From: CAWIUB01 sp963839995
Lineage (GTDB): Bacteria > Actinomycetota > Actinomycetes > Mycobacteriales > Jatrophihabitantaceae
NCBI GenBank assembly: GCA_963839995.1
Contig: CAWIXH010000019.1
Coordinates: forward strand, 1 to 64,000
Reading direction: 5' to 3'
Length of the DNA: 64,000 bases
Below the pieces are notes generated by a model. That model was not told the DNA's origin, did no database searches, and saw only the letters and a program-made list of their open reading frames with translations. This document shows, piece after piece, positions 41,490-54,646 of this stretch; within the stretch, counting starts at the first letter, position 1; each line of letters begins with the position of its first letter. A program made the position numbers and the translations under genes.

Positions 41490-41729
41490 GGAGCTTCACT
41501 CCGAGTTCACTGATCATCGCGATCCGATTACGCAACAGGCTCTCTAGGTCGACCTCGGCATCAAGATCGCCAAGCTTTCCGAACAGCGGCCGGCGGGTGT
41601 CCTTCGGCTCGGCGGAAAGGGCCGAACGTCTCTGCTCGCCAGGACACCCGGGAACGACAATGGCAACAGGGGGCCACGCCGTGCCTCCGCTGTGGGCTGG
41701 GTCGCGGGGCCGAGAAGGAGATCACGGTG
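41490..41729. other. Intergenic stretch with a possible coding relic
   Basis: A minus-strand frame here reads LFGKLGDLDAEVDLESLL and continues RNRIAMISELGVKLPS up to the IS256 insertion site. It looks protein-like but matches nothing I know and has no clear start. It may be the remnant of a gene cut by the IS. Otherwise the stretch contains only the ribosome site for 41730. Confidence 0.3.
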
Positions 41730-41981
41730 ATGTACTACGACGGCCACATGAGCGGGTGGGGAATCGCGTTGATGACGATCAGCGGCGTGGTGTTCTGGGG
41801 ATTGGTGATCGCCGGCATCGTGCTGCTGGTCCGCTACGTCAGCCGCAGCGGGCCATCGCCCGGGCAGCCGCCCGGCATGAGCACCCCCGAGCAGGTGCTT
41901 GCCCAGCGGTTCGCCCGCGGCGAGATCGACGAGCCGGAGTACACGAGTCGGCTGGCGACGCTACGCGGGCGGGTGCCTTGA
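41730..41981 (+). CDS. Small membrane protein with SHOCT domain
   Basis: An 83-residue protein. One membrane helix spans residues about 10-35 (ALMTISGVVFWGLVIAGIVLLVRYV), and a linker leads to a C-terminal SHOCT motif, STPEQVLAQRFARGEIDEPEYTSRL. GAAGGAG lies upstream; the GTG at 41727 is equally possible. SHOCT motifs are thought to mediate oligomerisation. It ends 43 bp before the K+ channel gene, so coexpression is likely. Function unknown. Confidence 0.88.
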   Translation: MYYDGHMSGWGIALMTISGVVFWGLVIAGIVLLVRYVSRSGPSPGQPPGMSTPEQVLAQRFARGEIDEPEYTSRLATLRGRVP

Positions 41982-42024
41982 TGACCGCGGCAGTCTGACA
42001 GCCAAGGGCGGAGGTCTGCGAATC

Positions 42025-43017
42025 GTGGGCGCGATGCGGCGCATCTGGCTGGCGCTGCTCGCGTTCGGCGTGGTCCTGCTCGTCGGCACCGTCGGTTACG
42101 TCGCACTGGGCTTCAGCGTTCTCGACGCGCTATACCAGACGGTCACCACGATCACCACGGTCGGCTTCCGCGAGGTGCGCCCGCTAAGCGGGGTCGGGAA
42201 GTCTTTCACCATGGTGCTGATCTTGTTTGGCGTCGGTACCGCGCTGTACACGTTGAGCGTCCTGCTGGAAGGTCTCATCGAGGGACACCTGCGGCTCCAC
42301 CTGGAAAGGCGGCGGATGGACCATCACATACACCGAATGGACGGCCACGTGATCATCTGCGGCTGGGGCCGGGTGGGCCGGGCGTGCGCGCAGTACCTGA
42401 GCTCAACCCGGCAGACCCTGGTCGTCATCGACCGCAACCCAGCCCGGCTGGAGGGGCTCGAGTATCCGACCGTGGTCGGCGACGTCACCGATGACCGCGT
42501 CCTGGAAGCGGCCGGCATCCGCCGCGCCCACGCGCTGGTCGCCGCACTCGACACCGACGCCGACAACGTCTACGTCACGTTGTCCAGCCGCGCCCTGCGT
42601 CCTGATCTGGTGATCATCGCCCGCGCCCGCACCGAGTCGTCGAAGCCCAAGCTGATACGAGCGGGTGCCGACCGGGCCGTCAACCCACAGCTGATCGGGG
42701 GTCGGCGGATGGCCGCGTTCGCGCTTCAGCCGCACGTCGCAGATTTCCTCGACGTCGTGATGCACGACGAGGCCGTCGAGTTCAGGATGGAGCAGGTCGA
42801 AATCGCGCCCGGGTCACCGCTCGCCGGACGCTCCCTGCTGCAGGCGGCGCTGAGCGACACGACCGGGGTACTGCTGCTCGCGGTGCGATCGAGTGACACG
42901 GGTGCGTTTCTCGCCCATCCCAGTCAGGAGACGGTGCTCGATCCGCACACCATTCTCATCGTCGTCGGCGCGGACGCCCAGCTGGACGCTCTGGATTGCC
43001 TCGCCAAGGCGCCCTGA
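42025..43017 (+). CDS. Two-TM potassium channel with RCK (TrkA) domains
   Basis: A 330-residue MthK/Kch-like channel. TM1 is about 6-28, the pore helix and filter are in YQTVTTITTVGFREVRPL, and TM2 is about 60-85. A TrkA-N Rossmann domain follows (VIICGWGRVGRACAQYL, VVIDRNPARLEGL, VVGDVTDDRVLEAAGI), then a C-terminal RCK_C domain (VEIAPGSPLAGRSLLQAAL). The filter ends TVGF-R, lacking the usual following Gly-Asp/Glu, which could change selectivity. GTG 42025 is chosen for the GGAGG spacing; ATG 42034 is possible. Confidence 0.9.
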   Translation: MGAMRRIWLALLAFGVVLLVGTVGYVALGFSVLDALYQTVTTITTVGFREVRPLSGVGKSFTMVLILFGVGTALYTLSVLLEGLIEGHLRLHLERRRMDHHIHRMDGHVIICGWGRVGRACAQYLSSTRQTLVVIDRNPARLEGLEYPTVVGDVTDDRVLEAAGIRRAHALVAALDTDADNVYVTLSSRALRPDLVIIARARTESSKPKLIRAGADRAVNPQLIGGRRMAAFALQPHVADFLDVVMHDEAVEFRMEQVEIAPGSPLAGRSLLQAALSDTTGVLLLAVRSSDTGAFLAHPSQETVLDPHTILIVVGADAQLDALDCLAKAP

Positions 43018-43036
43018 ACCCCGATGACGGGTGTCC

Positions 43037-44043
43037 TCACCACGGCTGGTAGGTCTGCTTGCCGGCTTGCAGGGTGCTGACGTAGCCGGCGCGTTCGTAC
43101 GCTGCCTCGTCGATGCTCGCTGGAACAGCGAGCAGTCCGCGCACGTCGTCGACCGCGGTGAATCCCTTGCGCTTCAGCCAATCGGACAGGCCGTCCAGCA
43201 GCACCGCTACATGGGCCGGGCCGTGGCGCAGCAGCGCTGAGGCCGTCATGACGACGTCCGCTCCGGCGAGCAGGTACTTGACCACGTCGTCGGGACCCTC
43301 GACGCCGGTTGTGGCCGCGAGGGCAGCGCGTACCCGCCCGCGCAGGATGGAGATCCACGTGCGTGGCAGCCGCGCCTCGGCAGGGGTGGACAGGTCGATG
43401 GTGGGCGTGACGGCGAGGGTCTCGGGGTCGATGTCCGGCTGCAGGAAGCGGTTGAACAGGACCAGCGCATCAGCGCCGGCCTGGTCGAGTCGCAAGGCCA
43501 TCTCGCCGGTGGAGCTGAAGTGGGGGCTCAGCTTCACCGCGACCGGGACGGTCACGTTGGTCTTCACCCGGGTGAGGATGTCGACATGGCGCTGCTCGAC
43601 ATCGCGGCCGGCGATGCGCGGGTCACCGGGCACGTAGTAGATATTCAGCTCGATCGCGGCCGCGCCAGCGTCCTGCATGGCGCGGGCGTAATCAACCCAG
43701 CCATCGGGGGAGACGCCGTTGAGACTTCCGATTACCGGGATCTCGACTGCCGCGGCCGCACGTTCCAACAGACTCAGGTAACGGTGCGGGCCCATCCCGT
43801 CGTCGGCCGCGGCCGGCAGATAGGACAGCGATTCGGCGAAGCTCTCCGTTCCGGCGTCGACGAGCCGGGCGTACTCCAATGCCTCGCGGCGCAGCTGCTC
43901 CTCGAACAGCGAGAAAAGCACCACGGCCCCCACACCCGCATCATCCAGCCGCCGCACGCCGTCGACGGTCTGGGACAGCGGCGACGCCGAGGCGACGAGC
44001 GGGTTGCGCAGTTCCAGCCCCATGTAGTCGGTCGCGAGATCCA

Positions 44044-44044
<1 letters not shown>
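43037..44044 (-). CDS. Dihydroorotate-dehydrogenase-like FMN protein
   Basis: A 335-residue TIM-barrel flavoprotein of the DHOD family. Family motifs are YMGLELRNPLVASASPLS at the start, PVIGSLNGVSPDGWVDYARAM, AIELNIYYVPGDP, VPVAVKLSPHFSS and the phosphate-binding LLAGADVVMTASALLRHGP. It is the last gene of the PFOR operon and its start overlaps the PFOR stop. Such proteins are often next to nifJ-type genes rather than in pyrimidine operons, so a redox role with ferredoxin or pyruvate metabolism is more likely than pyrimidine synthesis. Confidence 0.9.
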
Positions 44045-47612
<3,568 letters not shown>

Positions 47613-47613
<1 letters not shown>

Positions 47614-49262
47614 CACCCGGGCTCCGGTTCCATCTCGATGGCGTGCACCGGGCACTGCTCGAAGCAGGCGCGACATCCGGTGCAGCGGTCGTAGTCGAAC
47701 CGATACCGGTGTCCCTTGCCCAGCTTGATCACCGCGTCCTCCGGGCAGGCGCCCAGACAGCCGTCACACTCGAAGCAGTTTCCGCAGGACAGGCAACGGT
47801 GCGCCTCGTAGCTCGCCTGCTCCGCGGTAAGCCCGCCGACGATTTCTCCGAACTCGGTCACCCGCTCCTCCAGCTCGAGTTCGGGCTGGTGTCGGCGCGT
47901 GGTGTCACCGAAGTACCACAGGTGCAGGGTGTCGAACGTCGCGAGGTCGTGCTTCGGTGGGGTGCTGAAGCTCGTGTCGCGCAAGTAGGCGTCGATGTGC
48001 CGGGCGGCCTTCTTGCCGTGCCCGACGCCGACCGTGACGGTGCGCTCGCTGGGCACCATGTCGCCTCCGGCGAACACCCCGGGACAGCCGGTCATCAGCG
48101 AGGTCGAGACCTGCACGGTGCCGTCGTCGGCAAACTCCACGCCCTCGATGCCGCGCAGGAAGGCGGTATCGGTCTGCTGGCCGAGCGCCATGATCACCGT
48201 GTCCGCCGCGAGTGTCTCGAACCCGCCGGTGCCATGCGGCCGGCCGTGCTCATCCAGTTCCATGACCTCGACCGTCAGCTCAGGCCCCTGGAACGCGGTG
48301 ATCGTGCGCAGCCAGTTGATTCGAATCCCTTCCCGTTCGGCGTCCTCGGCCTCCTCGGCATGCGCGGGCATCTGCTGCCGGGTGCGGCGATAGACGATCA
48401 TCGGCTCCTCGGAGCCCAGCCGGCGGGCCACCCTGGCGGCGTCCATCGCGGTGTTGCCGCCGCCGTACACGGCTACCCGCCGGCCGATGACCGGCCGCTC
48501 ACCGGACGCGACGCTCCGCAGGAACGACACCGCGTCGACGACCCGCGCCGCGTCCATCGCCGGGATGTCGACCCGCTTGGACAGGTGCGCACCCACCGCC
48601 ACGAACACCGCGTCGAAGCTGCCGTCGCGCTGCTCGGCGACGAGATCCTCCACCTTATGGCCCTGCACGATCCGCACACCAAGCTGCGCGATCCGACCGA
48701 TCTCGACGTCGAGGACGTCCCGCGGGAGCCGATAGGCGGGGATTCCGTAACGCATCATCCCGCCCGGCTCATCGCCGGCATCGCGGATCTCGACCTGGTG
48801 ACCCAGCCGAGCGAGGTGGTAGGCCGCGGACAGTCCGCTCGGTCCGGAGCCGATGACGAGCACCCGCTTGCCGCTGGGCGACGGCGGCGGGTCGAACGTC
48901 CAGCCGCGATCCGTCGCAAGATCGCCGAGGAAGCGCTCGACCGCGTGGATCGACACCGCGCTGTCCAATTCGGCGCGGTTGCAGACACCTTCACACGGGT
49001 GGTAGCAGACCCGCCCGTGGATCGAGGCCAGCGGGTTGTCGGCCACCAGCTGCCGCCAGGCCCGCTCGGGGTCGCCCGCCTGGACATAGGAGAGCCAGGC
49101 CTGGATGTTCTCGCCAGCCGGGCATCCGGCGTTGCACGGCGGCAGTAGGTCGAGGTAGAACGGCCGTTGTTGCCGAACCGGCCCAGCCCGGGACAGACCG
49201 TGCAGCAGATCAGGCAGCGGTGTGACATCCGGCCGCGGTCCGGGCACACCTGCCCCGGTCAT
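47613..49262 (-). CDS. GltD-like NAD(P)H:ferredoxin oxidoreductase with Fe-S domains
   Basis: A 549-residue iron-sulfur flavoprotein. The N-terminal Fe-S region (CNAGCPAGENIQ, CYHPCEGVCNR) leads to the FAD fold VLVIGSGPSGLSAAYHLARLG, the NAD(P) fold VAVYGGGNTAMDAARVA and the FAD motif VFAGGDMVPSE. The C-terminus carries a Cys-rich ferredoxin pair (CLSCGNCFECDGCLGACP and CTGCRACFEQCP). It is related to the glutamate synthase small subunit, but no gltB is present. Its operon with PFOR suggests electron transfer between ferredoxin and NAD(P)H. ATG 49262 was preferred over the frame start at 49313, which adds unrelated residues. Confidence 0.9.
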
Positions 49263-49379
49263 GACGAGCCCCGGCCTGTTCGCAGTTGGTGAGTCACATG
49301 CTGATCGAAACACGGATCGGCCCGTTCGAACAGGGCCAAACGGCGCTGGCCAGCAAACCCGCCCCGATTCAGTGCGCCG

Positions 49380-49994
49380 TCACGGCGCGAGGCTGAACGG
49401 CGGGTACCGGTCCGTGACCAGCACGAAGGCGTAGCCGGTCACCCGGTTGTGCCAGCGGATGACGCCCTGCACGAAGTCGAAGATGCCCCGCGGGTACCGC
49501 CCGGTGAACAGGATCGCGAACCAGGCGACGATGACCACCACGAACGCAGCGATATCCAGGAACAGCAGCACGATGTAGTGCGGGATGGCCAGAAACCACT
49601 TAACCAGCGGGAGCCACCGGTTCAGGTCGCGCTCCGCATCGGGATAAGGGTAGTCGAGGTACACGGACTGGTGATCATCGGTGGACGGGTAATGGTCGTC
49701 CATCAGGGCGAGGTAGATCCCGACCCGGTTGCCGAACCGCTGCAGCTCGATATTCCAGTCGAACCACCAGCGCGGGTATTTCTGGCGGAACAAGATCATC
49801 AACAGCGGCGCGAGGAACAGCAAGCCGCCCGCTCCGGCGCCGGTCGACCAGCCCCAGCCTCCGCCAGATACGGCACCCAGCACGATCACGATGGGGATGA
49901 TCACGAAGATGCGGAAGCCCGTGGTCACCCGATTCAGCTCCCGATCCGGGTAGTCGACCGAGAACTGCACGGGGTAGGTCGTCGAAGGTTGCAT
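49380..49994 (-). CDS. DUF4389 membrane protein
   Basis: A 204-residue membrane protein with the DUF4389 signature: VQFSVDYPDRELNRVTTGFRIF at the start, YPRWWFDWNIELQRFGNRV, DDHYPSTDDHQSVYLDYPYP and PRGIFDFVQGVIRWHNRVTGYA. Hydrophobic spans lie at about 27-65 (two), 130-165 and the C-terminal region. Function is unknown across the family, which is common in actinobacteria near stress genes. Confidence 0.9.
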   Translation of the reverse strand: MQPSTTYPVQFSVDYPDRELNRVTTGFRIFVIIPIVIVLGAVSGGGWGWSTGAGAGGLLFLAPLLMILFRQKYPRWWFDWNIELQRFGNRVGIYLALMDDHYPSTDDHQSVYLDYPYPDAERDLNRWLPLVKWFLAIPHYIVLLFLDIAAFVVVIVAWFAILFTGRYPRGIFDFVQGVIRWHNRVTGYAFVLVTDRYPPFSLAP

Positions 49995-50220
49995 TGCCGC
50001 TCCTTCCGGGTCGCTGCCTCAGCGCTTCACGCTAGCGCAGCTCGCGATCATCACGTCCCCGAGTCATCGACAACACGCACATCGTGAACGTCGTCCGGAT
50101 TGGAGATCGCCGAGACGTCTACCGGCGTTGGCTCGCTGGTCCGGGAGGGCTTGTACGGTGTGAGCCGGTGACCCGGTTGAGGAAGTCGGTGAAGCAGAGG
50201 CTCGGAGAAGGAGAGGCAAC

Positions 50221-51216
50221 GTGCAGATCAGAACGCTCGGCTCGACCGGCCCGGCGGTTTCCACGATCGGCTTGGGCCTGATGGGCATGTCCGACCTCTA
50301 CGGCCCGGCCGACGAGGCCGAGAGCATCGCCACCATCCACGCCGCGCTCGATGCCGGCGTGACCCTGCTGGATACCGGCGACTTCTACGGCATGGGCCAC
50401 AACGAACTGCTGCTGCGCGATGCCCTGCGCGGCCGCAACCGGGAGCAGGTAGTGATCAGCGTCAAGTTCGGGGTACTGCGGACCCCCACCGGCGCACCCG
50501 CCGGGCTGGATGCACGCCCGCAGGCGGTGAAGAGCTTCCTCTCCTACACGCTGCGTCGCCTCGGCACCGACCACGTGGACATCTACCGACCGGCCCGGGT
50601 CGACCCCGCAGTCCCGATCGAGGAGACCGTCGGCGCGATCGGCGAGATGGTGCAGGCCGGATACGTGCGGCACGTCGGCCTGTCCGAGGCCGGCGCCGAG
50701 ACCCTGCGCCGGGCCCACGCGGTGCACCCGATCAGCGACCTGCAGATCGAGTACTCGCTGCTCTCCCGGGGCATCGAGGACCAGATCCTGCCGACGGCCC
50801 GCGAGTTGGGCATCGGCGTGACCGCGTACGGCGTGCTGTCCCGCGGTCTGCTGTCCGGGCACTGGTCCAAGGACCGGCCGCTCACCCCCGGCGACATTCG
50901 GGGCCGCAGCCCACGGTTCAACGCAGACAACGTCGATCGCAATCTCGGGCTGGTCGAGGCGCTGCGCGGCATCGCACAGACCAAGCAGTGCACCGTCGCG
51001 CAGCTCGTCATCGCCTGGGCACTCACCCGCGGGGAGGACATCGTGCCGCTCGTCGGCGCCCGCCGCCGCGACCGGCTCACCGAGGCGCTCGGTGCGCTGG
51101 ACGTCGAGTTCACGGTGGACGACCTGGCGGCGATCGAGCGCGCCGTGCCGGCCGGAGCCGCGGCAGGCGACCGGTACGACGCCGCCGGCATGGCCGCACT
51201 CGACAGCGAGCGCTGA
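50221..51216 (+). CDS. Aldo/keto reductase
   Basis: A 331-residue AKR. The expected catalytic Tyr lies in LDTGDFYGMGHNE and the Lys in VISVKFGVLR. The family His position reads IYRPARV rather than the usual LHR. NADPH-binding VPLVGARRRDRLTEAL is near the C-terminus. GTG 50221 follows GGAGAAGGAGAGG. It is divergent from the DUF4389 gene across 226 bp. It would reduce aldehydes or ketones with NADPH; its substrate is unknown. Confidence 0.93.
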   Translation: MQIRTLGSTGPAVSTIGLGLMGMSDLYGPADEAESIATIHAALDAGVTLLDTGDFYGMGHNELLLRDALRGRNREQVVISVKFGVLRTPTGAPAGLDARPQAVKSFLSYTLRRLGTDHVDIYRPARVDPAVPIEETVGAIGEMVQAGYVRHVGLSEAGAETLRRAHAVHPISDLQIEYSLLSRGIEDQILPTARELGIGVTAYGVLSRGLLSGHWSKDRPLTPGDIRGRSPRFNADNVDRNLGLVEALRGIAQTKQCTVAQLVIAWALTRGEDIVPLVGARRRDRLTEALGALDVEFTVDDLAAIERAVPAGAAAGDRYDAAGMAALDSER

Positions 51217-51221
51217 TCGGC

Positions 51222-51647
51222 TCAGCGCGCGACCAGATCGCTTTCGACGGTGATCTGCACCTGTGGCGGTTGGTCGAGGCTGTTGTGCACGGTGCAGTGC
51301 GAGGCGACCGCGAGGAAGGCGTCGCGCCGGTCGGCGGGCAGCGCGCGCGGCGGCACGATCCCGATGCGAATCTCCGTGACGCGGGCCGGGCGGCTGCCCA
51401 TGGTGTAGCTGGTGGTGACCTCGAGGCCGTCAGGGGGGATGTCGTGCCGGGCGAGGTAGCGGCGAGCGTAGAAGGCGACGCAGCTGGCGAGGCCGGCGAC
51501 GAACAGCTCGGTGGGCGTGGGCGCGGCGTCGGCTCCGCCCGCGTCGGCTGGCTGGTCGACGGTGACGGTGTGCCCGCGGATGTCGATGGCGAAGCGGTCC
51601 GCGCCGAGGTGCCGGACCGTCATCTCGTTCGGTGCGCCGTCGGTCAT
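51222..51647 (-). CDS. OsmC-family peroxiredoxin-like protein
   Basis: A 141-residue OsmC/Ohr-fold protein. The N-terminal strand region is EMTVRHLGADRFAIDI, the first Cys is in FVAGLASCVAFYARRYL and the second in LAVASHCTVHNSL. The two cysteines form the peroxide or thiol-reactive pair. ATG 51647 overlaps the thioredoxin stop (ATGA). Together with thioredoxin, MMPL, CsoR-like and SQR genes it suggests handling of persulfides or organic peroxides. Confidence 0.88.
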   Translation of the reverse strand: MTDGAPNEMTVRHLGADRFAIDIRGHTVTVDQPADAGGADAAPTPTELFVAGLASCVAFYARRYLARHDIPPDGLEVTTSYTMGSRPARVTEIRIGIVPPRALPADRRDAFLAVASHCTVHNSLDQPPQVQITVESDLVAR

Positions 51648-52021
51648 GACGCCGCTCGCTCTGCGCGCTCGGCCTGTACGGCGCTGCGGACCTCGTCCAT
51701 ATCCAGCTCTCGAACGGCGGTGATCACCTGTTCGAGGGCGCTCTCGGGCAGCGCGCCGGGCTGCGAGAAGACCAGAACACCGTCGCGGAAGGCCATCAGG
51801 GTGGGGATGGAGGAGATACGGGCGGCCTGGGCCAGGGCCGGTTCGGCTTCGGTGTCGACCTTGCCGAAGGTGATGTAGGGGTGTTTCTCGCTGACCCGCT
51901 CGTAGATCGGGGCGAACATGCGGCACGGCCCGCACCAGGAGGCCCAGAAGTCGACGAGCACGACGCCGTCCGCAAGGACGGTGGGGGCGAAGCGGTTGGT
52001 GGTGAGAGCGACGGTGCTCAT
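51644..52021 (-). CDS. Thioredoxin
   Basis: A 125-residue thioredoxin with the redox motif DFWASWCGPCRMF, the cis-Pro region ISSIPTLMAFRDG and the usual fold length plus a 20-residue charged tail (VRSAVQAERAERAAS). It is co-oriented between MMPL and OsmC, overlapping OsmC by four bases. In this context it may reduce OsmC or cellular persulfides. Confidence 0.95.
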   Translation of the reverse strand: MSTVALTTNRFAPTVLADGVVLVDFWASWCGPCRMFAPIYERVSEKHPYITFGKVDTEAEPALAQAARISSIPTLMAFRDGVLVFSQPGALPESALEQVITAVRELDMDEVRSAVQAERAERAAS

Positions 52022-52067
52022 GATCTAGTGTCCTTTCGGCTCGGGTTGATCCTGACAGTGCGGCTGC

Positions 52068-54263
52068 TCAGTGCGCGAAGCGGACGGTGGGCAGGATCCT
52101 GTTCAGCCAGCGAGGAGTGTGCCAGGCGCCGTGGCCGGTCAGCCGGAGCACGACCGGCAGCACGATCAGCCGGATGCACAGCGCATCCAGGAAGACCGCG
52201 ACGGCCAGGATGATGCCCATCTCCTTCGGGGCGAGCGGTCCGGACAGGGCGAAGGTCAGGAACACCGCGACCATCACGCCGGCGGCTGCGACGACGACGC
52301 GACCCGAGGTTCGCAGCGCCATGCGCATGGCGTGCTGGGGGTCGCCGGTGGCGTCGTAGTGTTCGCGGGCTGCGGATAGCAGGAACAGGGTGTAGTCCAT
52401 GGCGACTCCGCAGAGCATGGCGCCGAAGAACAGCGGTGCCCACGCGTCGACGAAGCCCTGCGGGTGGAAGCCGAGCAGGCTCGCGCCATGACCGTCCTGG
52501 AAGATCAGCTTGGCAACGCCGAACGCCGCCGCGATCGAGGCCAGGTTGGTCACCACGCCGACGAACGCGACCAGTGGGCTACCCAGAGCCACGAGGAGCA
52601 GCAAGAACCCCAACCCGATCAGCAGTCCGAAGACCAACGCAGTGCGTGCGGACAGTGCCTTCTCCAGGTCGTGGTTCTCCGCCGCGGCGCCGCCGACCAG
52701 GCTGCCGGCCGGTAGCTCGTGGCGCAGCCGGTCGATGGTGGCGCCGGTCGCAGGTGCGGACGGGTCGGTCGTGGGGATCGCGAGCGTCATTGTCCAGCCC
52801 TGGCTTGCGCCCGCGGGCAGAGTGGCGGCTACTCCGCCGTCGGCGGCCAGGACCGCGGTCGTTCGGGCTTGGTCGGCCGACGGGGTGAGCACGGACAGCG
52901 TTCCGGGCGCCCCCGGGCCGAACGCGGAGGCCACCTGGGTATAGCCCGCGCGGGCACTCTGGTCGGCGGGGATGATGCCGATGCTCGGCATGCCGGTTCG
53001 CAAGCTGGTGACCGGCCAGGCCAGCAGGGCGAGCACGACCACGACCAGCCCACCGGCCACCCATGGCCGGCGATGCAACGCCGCCCCCCAGTGGTGCATG
53101 ACGCGTTCCAAGCCACGCACGGCATCTGGCACGTGGTGGGTTCGCCGGGGGCGGGGCAGCCGCACGCGGCCGGCGTCGATGCGGCGGCCGAGCCGGCCCA
53201 GCACCGCCGGAAGCAAGGTGAGCGCCGCGGCGAGGACCGCGACGACCGAGAGCATGATGCCCAGCGCCATGCTGCGGAACGCGGGGCTTGGCACCAGTAG
53301 CACGGTCGACAGCGAGATCAGCACGGTGACGCCGCTGAACGCAACCGCCTTGCCCGCGGTACCCATCGTCTCGGTGATCGCGTCGATCGCGGCCTGGCGC
53401 CGATCGGGTAAGTCGCGACGGCGGTGCAACGCGGCGCGGAAACGCACCACGATGAACAGCGCGTAGTCGATGCCGAGCGCGAGGGCGAACATCAGCGCGA
53501 AGTTCAGCGCCCAGATGCTCACCGGCGCGATATGCGTGGACAGCACCAGCGCACCGGCGGCGCTGAGCAGCCCGACCAGCGTCAGCATGAGGGGCAGGCC
53601 GGCGGCGACCAGGCTGCCGAAGGCGATCACCAGCACGGCCATGGTGACCGGCCAGGACAGCACCTCGGAGCGGATCATCGCTGCGTGGTTGACCTTGTTG
53701 AAGTCAGACCACAGGGCGCTGTCGCCGGTCAGGTCGACCGTTATGCTCTCGGTGGCGAGCCGAGAAATCGGCCCGGTCAGGTCGTCGGCCGCGCGGACCA
53801 TCTCGTTCGCGTCGGCCTTGGCGCCGGCCTGGATGATCGCGGTCTGCCCGTCGCGGGACACGCTCACGCCCGGCTGGGGCTGGACGACCGTGCTCACCCG
53901 AGCGTCCGCCTGCAGCAACCCGGTTGCGCGGGAGAGCACCTGCTGCGCAGCCGGATCTGCCGCAATTGGGCCGCTGCTGTCGTGCACGACGACCTGCAGG
54001 GCCGTCGATCCCAGCCCGGCGAAGTCCTTGGCAATCACGTCGCGCGCCTTCACCGATGAGCTGCCGCTATCCTGCCAGCCGGCTCCGGACAGGGCGGACT
54101 CGATCTGAGGAGCGAACGCACCGAACCCGGCGAGCACCAGCAGCCACCCGAGCAGGACCGTCCGCAGATGGGTAGCCGTCCACGCCCCGAGCCGGGCCAG
54201 CCGACCGGGTGCGGCGTGGCTGATCTCGACGGGTTGGTCCGGTCGTGTCGCGGCGATGGTCAC
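52068..54263 (-). CDS. MMPL/RND-family transporter
   Basis: A 731-residue membrane protein with two repeats of six helices. The first large extracytoplasmic loop spans about 60-195 and the second about 420-540. RND/MMPL motifs are GIDYALFIVVRFRAALHRR in repeat one and AMDYTLFLLSAAREHYD in repeat two. MMPL proteins export lipids or small molecules by proton motive force. Its promoter region has a degenerate CsoR-type site, and it forms a unit with thioredoxin and OsmC, an unusual set of partners suggesting export of a reactive or sulfur-linked compound. Confidence 0.93.
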   Translation of the reverse strand: MTIAATRPDQPVEISHAAPGRLARLGAWTATHLRTVLLGWLLVLAGFGAFAPQIESALSGAGWQDSGSSSVKARDVIAKDFAGLGSTALQVVVHDSSGPIAADPAAQQVLSRATGLLQADARVSTVVQPQPGVSVSRDGQTAIIQAGAKADANEMVRAADDLTGPISRLATESITVDLTGDSALWSDFNKVNHAAMIRSEVLSWPVTMAVLVIAFGSLVAAGLPLMLTLVGLLSAAGALVLSTHIAPVSIWALNFALMFALALGIDYALFIVVRFRAALHRRRDLPDRRQAAIDAITETMGTAGKAVAFSGVTVLISLSTVLLVPSPAFRSMALGIMLSVVAVLAAALTLLPAVLGRLGRRIDAGRVRLPRPRRTHHVPDAVRGLERVMHHWGAALHRRPWVAGGLVVVVLALLAWPVTSLRTGMPSIGIIPADQSARAGYTQVASAFGPGAPGTLSVLTPSADQARTTAVLAADGGVAATLPAGASQGWTMTLAIPTTDPSAPATGATIDRLRHELPAGSLVGGAAAENHDLEKALSARTALVFGLLIGLGFLLLLVALGSPLVAFVGVVTNLASIAAAFGVAKLIFQDGHGASLLGFHPQGFVDAWAPLFFGAMLCGVAMDYTLFLLSAAREHYDATGDPQHAMRMALRTSGRVVVAAAGVMVAVFLTFALSGPLAPKEMGIILAVAVFLDALCIRLIVLPVVLRLTGHGAWHTPRWLNRILPTVRFAH

Positions 54264-54277
54264 GCGGCTCCTTTAGG

Positions 54278-54293
54278 GTACGGGGTAGGGTAT
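54278..54293. promoter_or_regulatory. Degenerate CsoR-type operator before the MMPL gene
   Basis: TACGGGGTAGGGTATC reads on the minus strand as GATACCCTACCCCGTA. It keeps the ATACCC half of the two better sites at 54617 and 55869 but the second half is poor. It lies 14 bp before the MMPL start. Confidence 0.3.
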
Positions 54294-54330
54294 CTGCTGA
54301 ATTACCTCCCAGCGCTTCTGGCCAGGTGGG

Positions 54331-54600
54331 TCAGGCCAGGCTGAGGAAGAGTTTCTCCAATTCGCCGCTGCTCATCGGCTCGGCCTCGCCGTTGGCGGTC
54401 GCCGTGAGGCACTGCCGCAGGCCGGAGGAGAGCAGCCGGAACCCGGCGCGGTCCAAGGCACGGCTGGCGGCCGCGAGTTGCGTGACGATGTCGGAGCATT
54501 CGCGGCCGTCCTCGATCATCTTGATGATGCCGCCGACCTGCCCCTCAATCCGGCGCAGCCGACGCAGGACGTCGCCGGCTGCGGTCGCCTCTAGTTGCAT
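54331..54600 (-). CDS. CsoR/CstR-family metal- or persulfide-sensing repressor
   Basis: An 89-residue all-helical repressor of the DUF156 family: VLRRLRRIEGQVGGIIKMIEDGRECSDIVTQL, then RALDRAGFRLLSSGLRQCL. Two Cys are conserved, but the copper-ligand His that precedes the second Cys in CsoR is replaced (LSSGLRQC). This pattern matches the persulfide sensor CstR rather than copper-binding CsoR. The SQR-type gene upstream and the thiol proteins downstream support that. Palindromic sites at 54617 and 55869 are its likely operators. Confidence 0.88.
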   Translation of the reverse strand: MQLEATAAGDVLRRLRRIEGQVGGIIKMIEDGRECSDIVTQLAAASRALDRAGFRLLSSGLRQCLTATANGEAEPMSSGELEKLFLSLA

Positions 54601-54616
54601 GAGGTCACTCTACCAG

Positions 54617-54632
54617 ATACCCCAGGGGGTAT
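54617..54632. promoter_or_regulatory. CsoR/CstR-type operator before the sensor gene
   Basis: ATACCCCAGGGGGTAT is a near-perfect 16-bp palindrome with the G/C tract and AT ends typical of CsoR-family operators. It lies 16 bp before the sensor ATG, fitting autoregulation. Confidence 0.75.
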
Positions 54633-54646
54633 AAGCCACCTGTTGG

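Noticed and set aside
49333..49346. GGGCCAAACGGCGC as a DosR-like box before the PFOR operon
   Set aside because: Only 9 of 14 positions match and the right half-site is poor. The nearby GTTCGAAC palindrome (49324-49331) is also unassigned. It would be attractive functionally but is not supported by sequence.
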